A stretch of 64,000 nt of DNA from Magnolia sinica (lineage: Eukaryota > Streptophyta > Magnoliopsida > Magnoliales > Magnoliaceae). Positions 12,040-24,054 of this stretch are shown here, in pieces. A program made the translations under genes and the position numbers. Under the pieces are notes generated by a model. That model saw only the letters and a list, made by a program, of their open reading frames with translations, was not told where the DNA came from and ran no database searches. The stretch is from positions 40,648,336 to 40,712,335 of the forward strand of contig NC_080575.1 in the NCBI RefSeq assembly GCF_029962835.1, in the 5' to 3' direction. Every line of letters begins with the position of its first letter. Positions within the stretch are counted from its first letter, which is position 1.

Positions 12040-12292
12040 AACCATGCCCTTCCCTAATGGCTTTAAACTGTCAATAAATTATTTTAGCCATTGGCAATTC
12101 ATCCAACGACTATAATCCGTTGAGGAAAAAATGGCGGGCCTATTGGTATTGGACCTTACTTTCATTGACAGTTTTCTACCTTACCCCAATAGCTTCTAAC
12201 CATTGGGGACTTACCGACAGTTTAAATCCGTTGGAGAAAAAAGGTGGGACCATCGAGAAAAGCCGTTTTTCTAGTAGTAAAAGGCTACAAAC
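12040..12292. mobile_element. Possible CACTA-like terminus
   Basis: The right edge near 12280 reads TACTACTAGAAAAACGGC on the minus strand, one base away from the CACTACTAGAAAAA start common in plant CACTA elements. Inward are inverted blocks with 'TTTAAACTGTCAA' and 'ACAGTTTAAATCCGTTGG', as expected for subterminal repeats. No transposase and no opposite end identified. Confidence 0.35.
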
Positions 12293-12699
12293 TAGATCCG
12301 TAGCTATAGGTCAATATCTTTGGTTTTGGTCCATGGCCATTGGAACTGTAGCAATTGCTATTAAAGCAATTTCTATTGAAGCAATTGCAATGGATAAAAG
12401 CTGTAACCATTTCTCTAACTCTAAGAACTAGATTTGTAGTCATTTTTTTCTTTTAAAAAAAATTAATAAAAATCATAATAATAATAAATAACAGAAGCAA
12501 TTCATAGCGATTGCTTTTGAAAAATAAAACAAAAAACAAAACAACTTGTGCATGAATTAGATCCAAGATGCACGAAACTACAATTATGAGATCCATGAAA
12601 CTTATAGCATGAAATCTGGCAATGTGATTAGCTTTGCAGAATTTGTGTGCAATGCTTAAGCATTTAATGTGCTCATTTGTAAGATGGGACTTATAGAAA
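12293..12699. other. AT-rich spacer, nothing recognised
   Basis: No gene or element recognised; a few GCAATTGC / AAGCAATT short inverted motifs only. Confidence 0.4.
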
Positions 12700-13330
12700 C
12701 TTCAATAGATAGCTGACAGTGGCATCAACATTTGATGGTGAATTTAAAATCTCTTCAAATCCTTGATCACCTAATATGTTCTGTAAAATGTCAAGGCATT
12801 ACTCACAAATCAAATTAAAGTTACAACCTACAAGATGCAAAGCTAAGCTATAAGCATCACTCTTAAACACTCCTACAATGGGCAAATAGCTAGCAATTTC
12901 CTATATAAGGATTGATAAATGAAATTGCTAGTTTGATTTCTCATTAAAACAACTACTGGACCATGGATAAAATATCAATCATCTTGGATGAGAATCTTAG
13001 TAGCCGATTCAAAAAGAGGCTCACGTGGCATGTCCTTGGAAATTGATCTGAATCAGCCAAGACATAGTACAACTTGTCCTTATTGGCAATACTCGAAAGT
13101 GTTGACTCATTTGTATAGCTGACACACATAGTCACTGTATCCATAACACCGATATCCATGTCAGGGATACTCCAGTGCAACTCATTTATATTCAGTAGGT
13201 TAAACAGCAGTCAGGTATATTGTAGTCTCATTCCATCTTGTCCAAGTCATATCAGTATCATCAATTGCACCTGGACAGGGCACACACCATATTGAGCACC
13301 GAAACCAGCATTTTGATCTGTGCACTAGAG
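12700..13330 (-). pseudogene. Possible decayed host-gene fragment, unrecognised protein
   Basis: Three minus-strand segments look protein-like rather than random. Near 13200-13270 one includes 'DDTDMTWTRWNETTIYLTAV'. After a stop/frameshift, 12953-13195 reads on as 'LHWSIPDMDIGVMDTV ... FPRTCHVSLFLNRLL'. A further segment, 12700-12780, follows a good acceptor (TTTTACAG) and reads 'NILGDQGFEEILNS ... VSYLLK'. Donors expected after the last two are missing (a TAG stop follows ...SMVQ; AAG is followed by TTTC). I do not recognise the protein. It may be a captured or degenerated gene piece; composition differs from the LTR sequences around it. Confidence 0.3.
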
Positions 13331-13719
13331 GGCATTTGTTTACTTTAACATAGTCTATATTTTGATTTGCGCACTAGAGAGCCTCTACCGTCAATCATCT
13401 GGAACTAATAATTTTGTGTTTCTTCTTCTTATTCTTTTTCAGTTGTTTCACTTTTCATGTGTCTTCTTTCTTTTCCCTCCCTCTCACTCCTGCTGGTTTA
13501 CTAACATAAAAAGAGCATAATATGAAAAATAATAATAAATAGATAAGTAAAATAAACAAAGAGCCCCTACCAAGGGGCAACTGACACCAATTACTACAAC
13601 TTACGAAGTTATAGATTACAACACATCTAGCAAGTTATAATGTAACCATTGCTTTCCCTGTAAAAGCATATGAAATTGTGTGGATTGTCTATTATGGCAC
13701 AAGAAAGATTAGCAAAACT
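13331..13719. other. Spacer, nothing recognised
   Basis: No open frame or repeat that I could assign. Confidence 0.4.
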
Positions 13720-13724
13720 TATAA

Positions 13725-15392
13725 TTACAGTTAAGGCGTAGAGTGGGTGAATAGGACCACTTAAAAATATTTTTCAATTAGAATTAATTAACACTTACGC
13801 TTTTAAGCCAAGCGGGTCCAAGTACATACACTATAAAAGAGTTAATTAATTGAGCTACTAGTCTTTGATAAGAAATGTGAAATACGCATTGTGTATACTA
13901 CAATTTAAGTGCCTAACAGACATTCTTAGCATGCATCCATATGAATTAAACATATTCAATCACAAGCAAAAATAGACATGTATCCACATAAGTAATCACA
14001 AATACAACGATGCATAGTGTTTTAGCTACTTGTCTATTCTACTCCCGGTAGATCCATTCTCCTCGAGTGTACTGGATTTCACTATCTTAGGAGTTTTTAA
14101 TAGGTTTACCCCTAACCTTTACCAGCCTAACCCCCTCCCCAGAGGCCTACATAAGGTCTTACAAACTTATACTTATGTTAGACGCATACATAAGGACTTA
14201 ACAAATATACACTCCCCTCAAAAGCTTACAGAAAGACTTACACGTGTACACTCCCATCAAAGGTCTACGCAAGGACTTGATCGAGTTTGAGTTACAAAAT
14301 ATATACTCAATCATACACAAAGAAAGAGTATATGAACTCTAAATTGACAATCTTACTTGTCGGATTGTGCCCTGTTGATATGCCTTCTTGAGATGCTTCT
14401 TCAATGCTCTCACGTACTTGAATCAACTTCTCATTTACTCTCACGATCATTAATGCAGATGTTTCAGCTTTTACAATCAATCACCTTACATCTGATGTAC
14501 CTATGAGGTGACCAAAGTAGTGGAAGTTAGGTTGGATCTCCTATAACTAATAATTTTAGTTTGTTCCTAATAGGGATTTACCTATATGAATACTATAAAG
14601 GTTGATAGACATAAAGATTTACCTATGAGATTGATGTCTACACTCTAGAAAAGGCTTGAGATCATGTTCTTCTTATAATGGAGCTAGGAATGTTCAACAG
14701 AGTGAAGAATTACTAAGAGGTGAGAATGAATCTCTTTAGGATGGAGCGTATGAGGTATGGTAGAGCTTAAGATATACTAAGGTCTCTAAAACACCAAAAT
14801 TCACCATCTACAAAAATATTTGGTTGCTAAATTTGTAGAAAAAAGCTTTAATAGATATATAACAACCAGTTTGATCGATCGAACAACTCATTTGATCGAT
14901 CGAACTTAGTTCGATAAAAAGGCAAAAAGCTCGCTAGACACTTTTACACACTTTTGATCGATTAAGCTTGACGTGTAAATCAATTGAGGTTTCTACGAAA
15001 CATGACAGAATGCCCGTTGGACGTTTTGGCACACCTTTAAACGATCAAACAAATGGCCTTCGATCGATCGAGATCGATCGAGAATTCACTTGATTGATCT
15101 AGAATCAACCAAACTTGTACATTTAGTTCTCTTTCTTTTGCATATTATCTACCCAACAAAAACCTAATGACCAAGGATTTTCTTATAAGGTTGAAGTCAT
15201 CTAAGGTAAGTTGTTTTAGAACTAAAAGGGCTCTAGGGATAGGCTTAATAAGATACCTCATGATTTACATGTTATCTTCGGCCTTGATGCTTTAAGTCTT
15301 TAAGTCTTCAGTCTTCAATGTCTTCCTACAGAGGCTCAACCGACTCAAGACACCCTAACTCACATCATTGACCAAACTGAGACCTAACAACA
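13725..15392 (-). mobile_element. Solo LTR, copia (SIRE/Maximus-like) type
   Basis: On the minus strand it runs from TGTTGTTAGGTCTC to a 3' region with 'GTGGTCCTATTCACCCACTC', a sequence near the 3' end of many plant copia LTRs and shared with the LTR ending at 47945. It is flanked by identical 5-bp TSDs TATAA (13720-13724 and 15393-15397). The right terminus is TGTAA rather than ...CA, presumably mutated. Length 1668 bp is close to the 1749 bp of the related LTR at 41102. The middle (about 14865-15090) has clustered TCGATCGA palindromes. No internal coding region, hence solo. Confidence 0.6.
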
Positions 15393-15397
15393 TATAA

Positions 15398-16487
15398 TAG
15401 AAGCATTAACAACTTCCGTATAAGATTGTCAGGTCCATCATACTTATAATTCTTGAAAGAGGCACAGGTATTGAACTTGTCCGCTATAAAAATGATGATC
15501 TTATGAGCTAATTCACACTCTCTGGCAACAGAAAGCCATCTTAAAATGAGTAAATGTAAATAGACACTGTAATTATAAAAATTAAAAAATTAAAAAAGTG
15601 CATCTTTTTATATTTGAATTGCACTCACCACAACATGGCTATCATGAATTGAGTGTTTTCATCAAATAAGGCCTGCAATAGTACAAACCATCCACAAGCT
15701 TAAGAACTACAAACTTGTCTAGATTCAAAAATCTGCAAGATTCAGTATCGCTCAATCAAAAAAATAGTACAACGTGCTTTTACAATTTAACAAGCCATAG
15801 CGATAGAAAGAACATGTGAGGAACTATGTGATAATCTGGCAAAGCATGGTAGTCAATACTCATGTGACTAGCATTTTACATGTGGCATATATACTATGTA
15901 CTTAGTTCTAACCATTCAAATTTTAGGCATTATAGGAGCATAGATCATAAGCTACATTGATTGGACGATTCAAGGACTCAACCACCTTCCACTACACACA
16001 TATCTGAAAATAAAGATGTTCAACAGTCAAATTTTGACCAACCCACTAGCCATGTCTGACCATTCAATCATCCAATCAAACTAATTTTGGGCTATGCCCT
16101 ATCCAAAATAGAGCCCACAAATTGAATGAACTATATCAAGTATGAGTGGAACATCGGTACCATGAAAGTAACAAGTGGCACATTCTATCGTTACCCTAAA
16201 GGCGAGCCAGGCGAGCTTTTGAAAGTAAAAAATTGCATTCTTACTAAAAGAAACTCCAATAAAAATGTTAGTAAAAATAAAGAACTCAGGACACCTTTCA
16301 ATCCAACAATCTTACTTACATGATTCTTGTCGAAGTTATTATACCAGTGGGTTTAGGTCGGCTTAGCAAGCTTGAGTCCTGATAAAACCTATAAACCGAC
16401 TATGGTGATTGGTGAAGAATATGGTACTAGTGTTAAACAAAAGCATCGCAAACCTATAAATCAATCAGAGCTGGATGAGGCATATAA
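15398..16487. other. Spacer, nothing recognised
   Basis: AT-rich sequence between two LTRs. The 65-residue frame near 16126 has no recognisable features. Confidence 0.4.
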
Positions 16488-18367
16488 TTTAACGATCCTA
16501 AATTTTTGTACACTTTAGAATTGTAATTAATAGTTAAAAATTTTAATTTTGTAAGTTAGGAATAAAAACAAATCATTAGCTACTGGTTTGGTATAAACAC
16601 TCTAGGTTGAGAGGGGTCTTAAGGATTGACTCATGCCGTCGTGACTATCGATTGTAGGTGAAGTCAGAGGAATCGCAGTAAACTTTTAAAAAAAAAGTAA
16701 GTAAACCTATAGAGATGTAAAGAGAAACCTTGAGAGGACACTTAAATAACAAATTCTTATTTTGTTTGATTGATCGGTGAGGGTCGTTCAAACGATCAAA
16801 ACTAGCATAATATGTCTAGTGACAAAACTCAAAAATGTGAATTTCTTCGATTGATTGATGGGATAGATAAATCAATTGATCGATGACATAGTTTAATGGA
16901 TCGATAGGTCAGTTCGATCGATTGAATGAGACAAATATTGTCTTATTAAGGTGAAAATTTGAATTAAGTGTGATTAATCCAAATAAGTTTCAATTGAACC
17001 TTGATCGATCGATGGCATCACTGATCGAACTCGATCAATTGACAGTCCGTTGGAATATTTTGTTGGATTGGAACTTCAATATTTTAATTATGTGATGTAA
17101 ATTAGTAATAATCTTTGATTGTCTTGGAAGGCTTGGATGGTCAGAACACCATTGTTAATTAGGTAGACCCTATATTGAAAAGAAATTATTCTAAAATTTT
17201 GTGGAGAACAAAACTAAGATCAATTATTTGATTTCCATACGAATTTCATATTTGGAAAAATTGATTAATCATAGGCCAGCTGATTGCACAGACGTATACT
17301 AATAGAAATATAATTTGAATTACAATTATTTAAGTGATTGTAAAGTGAATGAACTTGGAGTGACATCTCGCAATCCATGTCGCCATATTTCAAGCGATTA
17401 ATCCCAACATGTTTCCTTTCCATTGTGATTAAAATAGTTGTATGATTGAACCATGATGATATATGTAATTACTTTTAATACGACGCATTATTCATTCTTA
17501 TACATTAATGTCATGCATAGCACGCATGCGTTGATGCCTAGGGCACACCCTAGAAGACCTATAGGTACTTATGATACCGGGTGACATATTGGACCATCCC
17601 AAAATGCCCACAATGTGTAGAAGCCTACCAAGATGGTGGAAACCTACCCCAGAAGGAGAGATGCGAGTTGATGGAATCCAACTTAAGCAAGTGAACTAAT
17701 CAACCCACTTGATGCATTCACACATCCATGCATCTCATAACACTCATGCATTCATATATTTAATTATGATGTACATAAACCATAATGGGTTCACTCACTG
17801 GGCCTGGCTAGCTGGCGTTATATTTATGAAAAAACTGTATGGATTTTGTGAAAGATAAAATAGTTTCTCAATTCTCAAGACAGGAAGTCGAACCAGTGGA
17901 TGATCCACAAGAGTAGTGGCCCTATCTTAAAGAAGACGAGATGAATGCATTATGTCAATAGCATATTAGGCTAGAATTTTTGTTATTTTCTTTAATCATG
18001 ATTCAGAATTGATTATAGCTAAGTAACTTAGAATTTTGAATATTTTAAAGTATTTTTTTGGACAATGGTTTAATAAAGCCCCAAAGGATATGTTGTAGCG
18101 TAGTGAGTAGTATTATATGAAGATATGAAACATACGAGCTAAATGATTTTGAATTCTTTTGATTGGTCAATGTATGTAAATGGTTAGGATGATTAAATGT
18201 GCAATCTCGTGATGAGTGGTTGAGCTTGTGGACTTAGAGTACAATTAATTATGTGCATTTGAAAAATTAATATGAATATATAATTTTACTACACATTGTG
18301 TGCGAGTCATAGTCCATAACTCGGGTCTAAGGGTGCACACTATGTTTCTGAATTGTGAGGCATGACA
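16488..18367 (+). mobile_element. 5' LTR of a Ty3/gypsy element (Tekay/Del-like)
   Basis: Begins TTTAACGATCCTAAATTTTT, a one-base variant of the TGTAACGACCC-type start common in Tekay/Del chromovirus LTRs, and ends GTGAGGCATGACA just before a tRNA-Met-type primer-binding site. Length 1880 bp. Between about 16760 and 17045 it holds a cluster of GATCGATCGA palindromes. Family assignment is inference from the termini and from the gag-like sequence that follows. Confidence 0.6.
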
Positions 18368-18370
18368 GAA

Positions 18371-18383
18371 TGGTATCAAAGAA
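18371..18383 (+). other. Primer-binding site complementary to initiator tRNA-Met
   Basis: TGGTATCAAAGAA lies 3 bp after the LTR end; it is close to TGGTATCAGAGC, the usual plant LTR-retrotransposon primer-binding site. Confidence 0.6.
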
Positions 18384-19400
18384 AGTTTTTTCTAAAACCT
18401 AGAGTGACTTATACATTATATACCCCACTCAATTTCATAACTGGTAGACCCCTTAGGATTAGAAACATGACATTTAGGATTTTCCTATTTGTTTGAAGTG
18501 TGGAATAATGACCTAAGAAAACCGAAACTATGTTCCCTATTGGTTGTTGTAGAACATAGAAATTTCGATTAGGGTTTCCTATAGTTTGATTTAATTATAT
18601 TTCAAACAGAGATGGATTAGTTGAACCATAATAAATTTTTAAGGATATTTAGTATATAAAGTCTTATTGGACAAAAATGGGCAGTAGGAAACACCCAACT
18701 TGTAAAATACGTAACTTTAAAAATATAATTCCAATTGAGGTGATTCAAAAATCTAATAAAAAAAATAGACAAATCTAAATTAAAATTAAAATAATTAGAA
18801 ATTTTAAATCTTACAGTCATGGTACTGAATTGATTGAGTAGAATTTCTTTTGATTAAGTGAAATTTCTTTTGAATCAGGATTAAAATGTTCTAATTACAT
18901 TTTATAAGCCTATTAAGTCTTAATCAAACTTTCTTATAGGAAAATTATGGGCCCTAAGAAGACACTTTTTCCGCGATATAATCACATCTACTAGCACTAT
19001 TATTCATCACGGCCCAATAGTCGACACTACTATTCTAGTAGAAGATGAGTTGAGAAAAAGGAGCAAGATAAAAATATGGTAGACGGGGATGAGGGCGAAG
19101 AGGTGCCACAGTACCGCACAGTACTCAATTACTTTCAATAGATCAAGGTGGGGCTGGACCAAGTACTCAATTGCCTTTGTCCCCAAATGTTATGCATGCT
19201 AATCTCGTTGGATTTAGCTCGCAACCTTAGGACGCCGCTTTTGGATTGGTAAATCAAATGACAGTTGTGACGAAACAACAACAAAATCAATTCGTGATTC
19301 AATGGAACTTGTTGGTAAATCAAAACCAAGCACCCTAAGTATCAGGGAAAAAGGGACCTTTTCGACCCAACCTCAACCTAACCCCAAGAGATAATTTGAG
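18384..19400 (+). pseudogene. Decayed gypsy leader and gag N-terminus
   Basis: After an AT-rich leader, a gag-like start at 18948 reads MGPKKTLFPRYNH and is followed, with several stops and frame changes, by an acidic stretch (EDGDEGEEVPQ-like near 19085) and a Gln/Asn-rich stretch (TVVTKQQQNQFVIQWN, about 19262-19310), a layout usual for gag N-termini of Tekay-like elements. No intact frame longer than about 60 residues. Confidence 0.45.
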
Positions 19401-19419
19401 ATAAGTGATTCCAATTCTT

Positions 19420-20110
19420 CAATCCAACATGTGATGAAACATGTTAATTCATTATCACCCTAAGAAGTGGTAAAGAGATCGACAAAGAAATTCCTAAGAA
19501 GGTTGAGAAACTTGAGGAATGTGGACTTTCAAAGGATGATAGTGAATATATTAATGCTCCATGTAACAAAGAGCCAAAGCATAATTATAAGCCCGTGGCC
19601 CCATTTCCCCAATTTTTTTCTTGTCAAAATGACCAAGTAAAAATCATGACATTTTAAAGGTTTTCAAGCAACTGAAGATCAATTTTCCTTTGTTGGATGA
19701 AATTAGACAGTTACCATCTTATTTCAAATTCTTAAAGATCTATGTGCGGTAAAATGTAAACCGAACGTACATAAAAAAGCATTCTTAAAGGAATAGATGA
19801 GTGCATCATAAATCAAAACACTCCCCCAAATTATAAAGATCCCGGAAGTTTTATGATCTCATATATAGTAGGAAACTTGCGGGTTGATAAAGCGCTTACA
19901 AACCTTTGGGCAAGTTTTAATTTAATACCATACTTAGTATACGCACAATTAGGCCTTAGTGAGTTGAAACCCACTGAAACAATGTTACACTACCCGCACA
20001 GTCAGTCGTGTATAGCTTTAGTAAATTGACCAAATCTTCCTTATTGCAATTCAGATATAAGTAATTTTGGACTCACTAAAAAATAAAGAAAAGTTTGATA
20101 AGCTTTCCAG
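19420..20110 (+). pseudogene. Ty3/gypsy (Athila/Tat-like) gag-protease remnant
   Basis: The plus strand can be read, across frameshifts, as the typical Athila/Tat junction. 'LRSGKEIDKEIPKKVEKLEE' lies near 19462-19520, then a lysine/proline-rich link, 'DECIINQNTPPNYKDPGSF' near 19800-19850, and the aspartyl-protease region 'LRVDKALTNLWASFNLIPY' near 19876-19935, where functional relatives have DLGASINLMP. 'LGLSELKPTE' follows. The catalytic Asp-Leu-Gly-Ala is changed to Asn-Leu-Trp-Ala, and stops are frequent, so it is inactive. It may be a separate element from the gypsy LTR upstream. Confidence 0.65.
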
Positions 20111-20955
20111 TAAGGTATAGATTACTGTATTCGGAGACCATTTAGCCCATCAACATCCAGCCTAAAGACTTCCTTCCATGAGCATCAGCCTTACCTCAAC
20201 TCTTGGTTGAGTGTGCCCAGACCTTCATACTAGCTTCAACCTTAATGCAACTTGGAAAGGTGATTTTCCAATGTCAATGCTCGGTCCATCGCATATTGTC
20301 AGATACACCGGTCGAGCGTATGATTCAGACACATAGGCCATCTATGATAGGACCCACCAGATGGACAATCTTGATTGATACATGACTGGCCAATGTATCA
20401 AGGAGAGATGGATCCACCGCATTCCAATTCTCATGTATGAATGTGGATCGAAATAATGTTAAAGAACAATATATTAGCTTATTGAACTAGGTGAAGTGAA
20501 TTTATGAATTAGATAGATTGAACAATGAACAAAATGAGCCTACAACAGCGAACTTGGTAAATTTGGAAAGCATCTGATTGTGAATTTGAACTTAAAATGG
20601 ATTGAAATGCAATTCAGGTGACTATGATCTCCACCCTTTGGCATTCGGTTGACATAGCCATTCAGACATGAGAGTTAGGATGATGAAGCTGAGTTGTTTA
20701 TGTCTTGAGAGTCTCCAAGATAGGACATTCTATCTTGGAGACTCTCAAGTAGTCCATCTACAGTGGAACACAATAGGACGATGGCCTTAGAATTGAAGAA
20801 CGGTATCTGTTGTTGCGATTACGAAGAAGTGGGCCGTGTACCATGTTTTCCTCATCAAACACGTTTTCTGGTCTGGAGAGCACCGGATGCTTTGGGTTGA
20901 CAAGCCCTTTAATAAATTCAATTTTTTTACAATTAATAAAGTATTCAAAAAAATA
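20111..20955. other. Spacer with one perfect hairpin, otherwise nothing recognised
   Basis: No gene identified. See the separate entry for the hairpin at 20704-20749. Confidence 0.4.
20704..20749. repeat. Perfect 20-bp inverted repeat with 6-bp loop
   Basis: CTTGAGAGTCTCCAAGATAG is followed by GACATT and then its exact reverse complement. No terminator or gene is adjacent. Confidence 0.95.
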
Positions 20956-21378
20956 GGGATTTTTATCACAAAATTCCCAAGGAATCTATATATTACCTAA
21001 TAATGCCTCAGTAAATTTTCTTTTAAGGAAACTTAAACTCAAGACTTGTAGGCACATGTGGCATGTGCATAACATCCAACCCATTCAACCCATCAAACAT
21101 ATGCACCAACCCACGGTGATGACATGAACAAAACATCAGGTTAATCAGATTATCAGATGGGCAACACTTGTATACTTTATGAATTGACCCACCTGATTGG
21201 ATGTGCCAAATTTTTGGCTCGTCTAACAATAATGTCGGTGTGCATATGTTGAACGGGTAAAGAAAAAGCAAAGGGCAGTCAGGAAATTTTACTCTTAAAA
21301 GCACTGCCCCAGAATATCGGTTAGCATACACACTATTTGGAAAAATCCAATTCCCTGGAGAATTTCACAGTAAAAATA
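20956..21378. mobile_element. MITE family 2, copy 1
   Basis: Imperfect terminal inverted repeats of about 45 bp: left GGGATTTTTATCACAAAATT, right (reversed) ATTTTTACTGTGAAATTC, both followed by CCAAGGAAT / CCAGGGAAT-like sequence. The interior carries 'CATAACATCCAACCCATTCA' and 'AAACATCAGGTTAATCAGAT'; the same blocks, inverted, occur in the related copy in RGLG intron 6 (24312-24864). No coding capacity. Confidence 0.7.
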
Positions 21379-21389
21379 ATAATATATAT

Positions 21390-21611
21390 ATACACGGCTG
21401 ATTTTCAGGATATCCCACCAAGTGCTTTTATATGTTTTAGGCATGTCTTCACATGATTTTAGATGGTATGGCCCACCGGAATTCCATATACGGCTGATTT
21501 TTGGGATATCCCATAATTTAAAGGGGACCCATCAAATGCCCATACATCATGGTGGGGCCCACACAGCTCGACCTCATGGGGAGTTCCCATGAGCTCAACC
21601 GTATAGAAACT

Positions 21612-21684
<73 letters not shown>
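21390..21684. mobile_element. MITE family 1, left-truncated copy, plus (TA)n
   Basis: Matches the right half of the full copy at 9025-9573 ('TTTTATATGTTTTAGGCATG', 'ATGGGGAGTTCCCATGAGCT') and ends near 21615, followed directly by about 34 TA units (21616-21684). As at the full copy, the element end meets a TA microsatellite. Confidence 0.8.
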
Positions 21685-21686
<2 letters not shown>

Positions 21687-22129
21687 CATGAATAGGTAGA
21701 TCCTTACCATCAACTAACTACTTAAGTCCGAAGGACATGATGACCAGATACGGTTCGATGGAAATTTTCCGGCCCACTCATGGCCTTTGCGTGCAGAACC
21801 TCTCATAAATCAGGTTTGACCAACACATTCGGAGGCTCAGCCTCAAAATCAGGAAACGAGGCTCATCCAGCCACGCCACCACCCCATTGAATGTGCGGGG
21901 CTGGCAATTATTTTAAAATCGTCCACTGTGCCACAAGTGCAGTGCATGTACCTGATCAAGCTGTTGACCAGCCTGCCTTCTGGGTCATCTCATCTAGATG
22001 TTCATGTCCACCTGATGGGCGACTAGGATATGTCCAACACATGCATGCATAGGCATGTGAGGGTACCCATACAGCATTTTTTTTTAAACATTCCACAGCA
22101 TTTCTTTCATTGTTACAATGCGGGAAAAA
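21685..22129. other. Intergenic sequence downstream of the RGLG gene
   Basis: No gene recognised. Confidence 0.4.
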
Positions 22130-22441
22130 AAATAATAATAATAAATTCTTTGTAGCCATGAAAAGCGTTGGTTTGAAACTGGGGCAGAATAGAAAATATC
22201 AGGTTGAGCTCCAAAAAGAAATAAATGTCCCTACTAGAACCATTGTTACACGTTCAAAAAGAATTTTAAAATAACTCGAGGAATGTACAAAAGAAGTGTA
22301 ATCCAATTCTCAATCTGTGCAAGATCAAATTACAAAGAATTTCAACATTCAAAGGCAAACCTGGACAAGATGAAAGAGCAAAAGGGAGTACAAGATCGAC
22401 CCGACCTTCACTAAGAAGGGGAGGGAGCGCTTTTGTCTTTT
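22130..22441 (-). other. Probable 3' UTR of the RGLG gene
   Basis: Follows the stop codon at 22442-22444. It is T-rich on the coding strand with TTGTAATTTGATC and TTGTAC runs that could act as far-upstream elements. No perfect AATAAA was seen, so the cleavage site is not fixed. Confidence 0.35.
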
Positions 22442-22872
22442 TCAATAGAGCTTTATTCTGGTGACAATTGGGCTCCGGCATATGGGGCATGATTGAAGGC
22501 TGTCTCCACACTCACAGCATGTCTGCAAAACCAATTTCAAACTTCTCAAAACCCCCTCAGCTTGGATATGGAAATGGATAAAAGATTTCAGATCCAAAGC
22601 GAGCGTAGATGCATTGGAGTAAGAGTCTGATGTGAGTGGCAGAGTTCTATTCCTAATAGCAGTGAGATATATGTCTGAAGAGAAAGTTTCTGACACCACC
22701 AAAAGTAGAAATGTTGTTACATAGCGGGCAGACAATCCTCACTGATTTAGGTGAATGTGGTGTAAAATAGATGACTGGTAACAGGAGCTAAAGGCATGAA
22801 GCCTTGAAAATTTACCTGATGGCCGCAACCAAAGGCCATGTCTTTGGGGTTAGTAAGGCAAATAGGGCAAAC
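22442..22872 (-). CDS. RGLG exons 10-11, RING domain (residues 446-490)
   Basis: Exon 10 (22816-22872) and exon 11 (22442-22522) give C447-x2-C450-x10-C461-x-H463-x2-C466-x2-C469-x6-C476-x2-C479, a complete C3HC4 RING, ending RIKLY and TGA. All eight zinc ligands are present, so the E3 should be functional. An intron splits the domain between the H463 and C466 ligands. Confidence 0.94.
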
Positions 22873-24054
22873 CTGTCCAATGAGGAACAAAAAAGTGATC
22901 AGCTTACAGATCTTCAAGGGTTGATCTTCTTTTTCTTTTCTTTCTTTTCTTTTCTTTTCCTTTCTTCTTTTTTTATTTATTTATTTGATGACGAGTAGAA
23001 TGTTTTTCTTTTCTTTCTGTTTCTGTTTTTTGCTAACCTGCAATAAATATATGAAACAAAAGGGCAACCCAAATTTAATAATCGAGGGAAAGGCCAACCT
23101 GGTTGTCCCACGAAGCACTTGCAGGTGGAGCTGAGCTTGCAGGAGTGTGTTCATGGTAAGGAGATGTCGATGACTTGTGTTCAGGGTAAGGAGATGTCCG
23201 CATGGATGAAGTGTGTTCAGGGTAAGGAGATGTCCGCATGGATGAACTGTGTTCAGGGTAAGGAGGCGAACTTGGCTGGCAACTGCTGGGACGGGAAGGC
23301 TTCGAGTTGAAAGAATATGCACCATGACTTCCAAGAGGTGGTGGGGGGAGAGGGACCCAATCTGAAGCCTTCCCCTTCTTACGACTGCTTGACCACAAAG
23401 GAGAAAATAATGAACAGAGGTCAACTTGAGCCTCGGAATATGTAGTCATGCCAAAGACCGACAATCATGTATGAGAGTGGTGTTATTACCCCAAGATGTT
23501 AAGCTCTATTGTTGCTTTATACTGTGAAGGTATCTCCATCAGTGCAGCGAGTGCAAACTCAGTCTCTTTCCGGGATATTGGCATATTCTTCGACATTATC
23601 TCTGTGAAATTCACGAACTGGAACACAGAATCAATTTTCCCAATTAAGCTTTTGGCTGATTTGAAACATGATATATATATATATATACACACACACACAC
23701 GGAAATGCTCACCTGCGAACCAGTTCGTACGTACTACATACGAACTTTTTTGAGAACCCATCATACGTGATGTGGATCCAAAATCTGAACCGTTCATGTG
23801 AAGCAGCACCTCGTGAAACCCCCCGGGACCAAGTTTTACTTTTCTCTAAAACTTTGATGGGCCATGAAAAATGAAAACAGTTTCCTCCCTTGATTTGCAT
23901 TTCTCTTTGCTATGGCCCACCAGAATTTTAGATCAGGGTGAAAATTTGTCACAGGGGTTTTCATGGGATTCCGCATCACATGGACCGTTCAGATTAGACA
24001 CCCATGACACGTGTGCAAAGGTGCACACGTGCGTAGGTGCGCAGGGGAGCATGA

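Noticed and set aside
20704..20749. Hairpin considered as a microRNA precursor or terminator
   Set aside because: The 6-bp loop and 46-bp length are too short for a plant precursor, and rho-independent terminators do not apply.
23119..23310. 63-residue plus-strand frame with repeated HGKEMS-like units
   Set aside because: It is the antisense reading of the RGLG exon 9 minisatellite.
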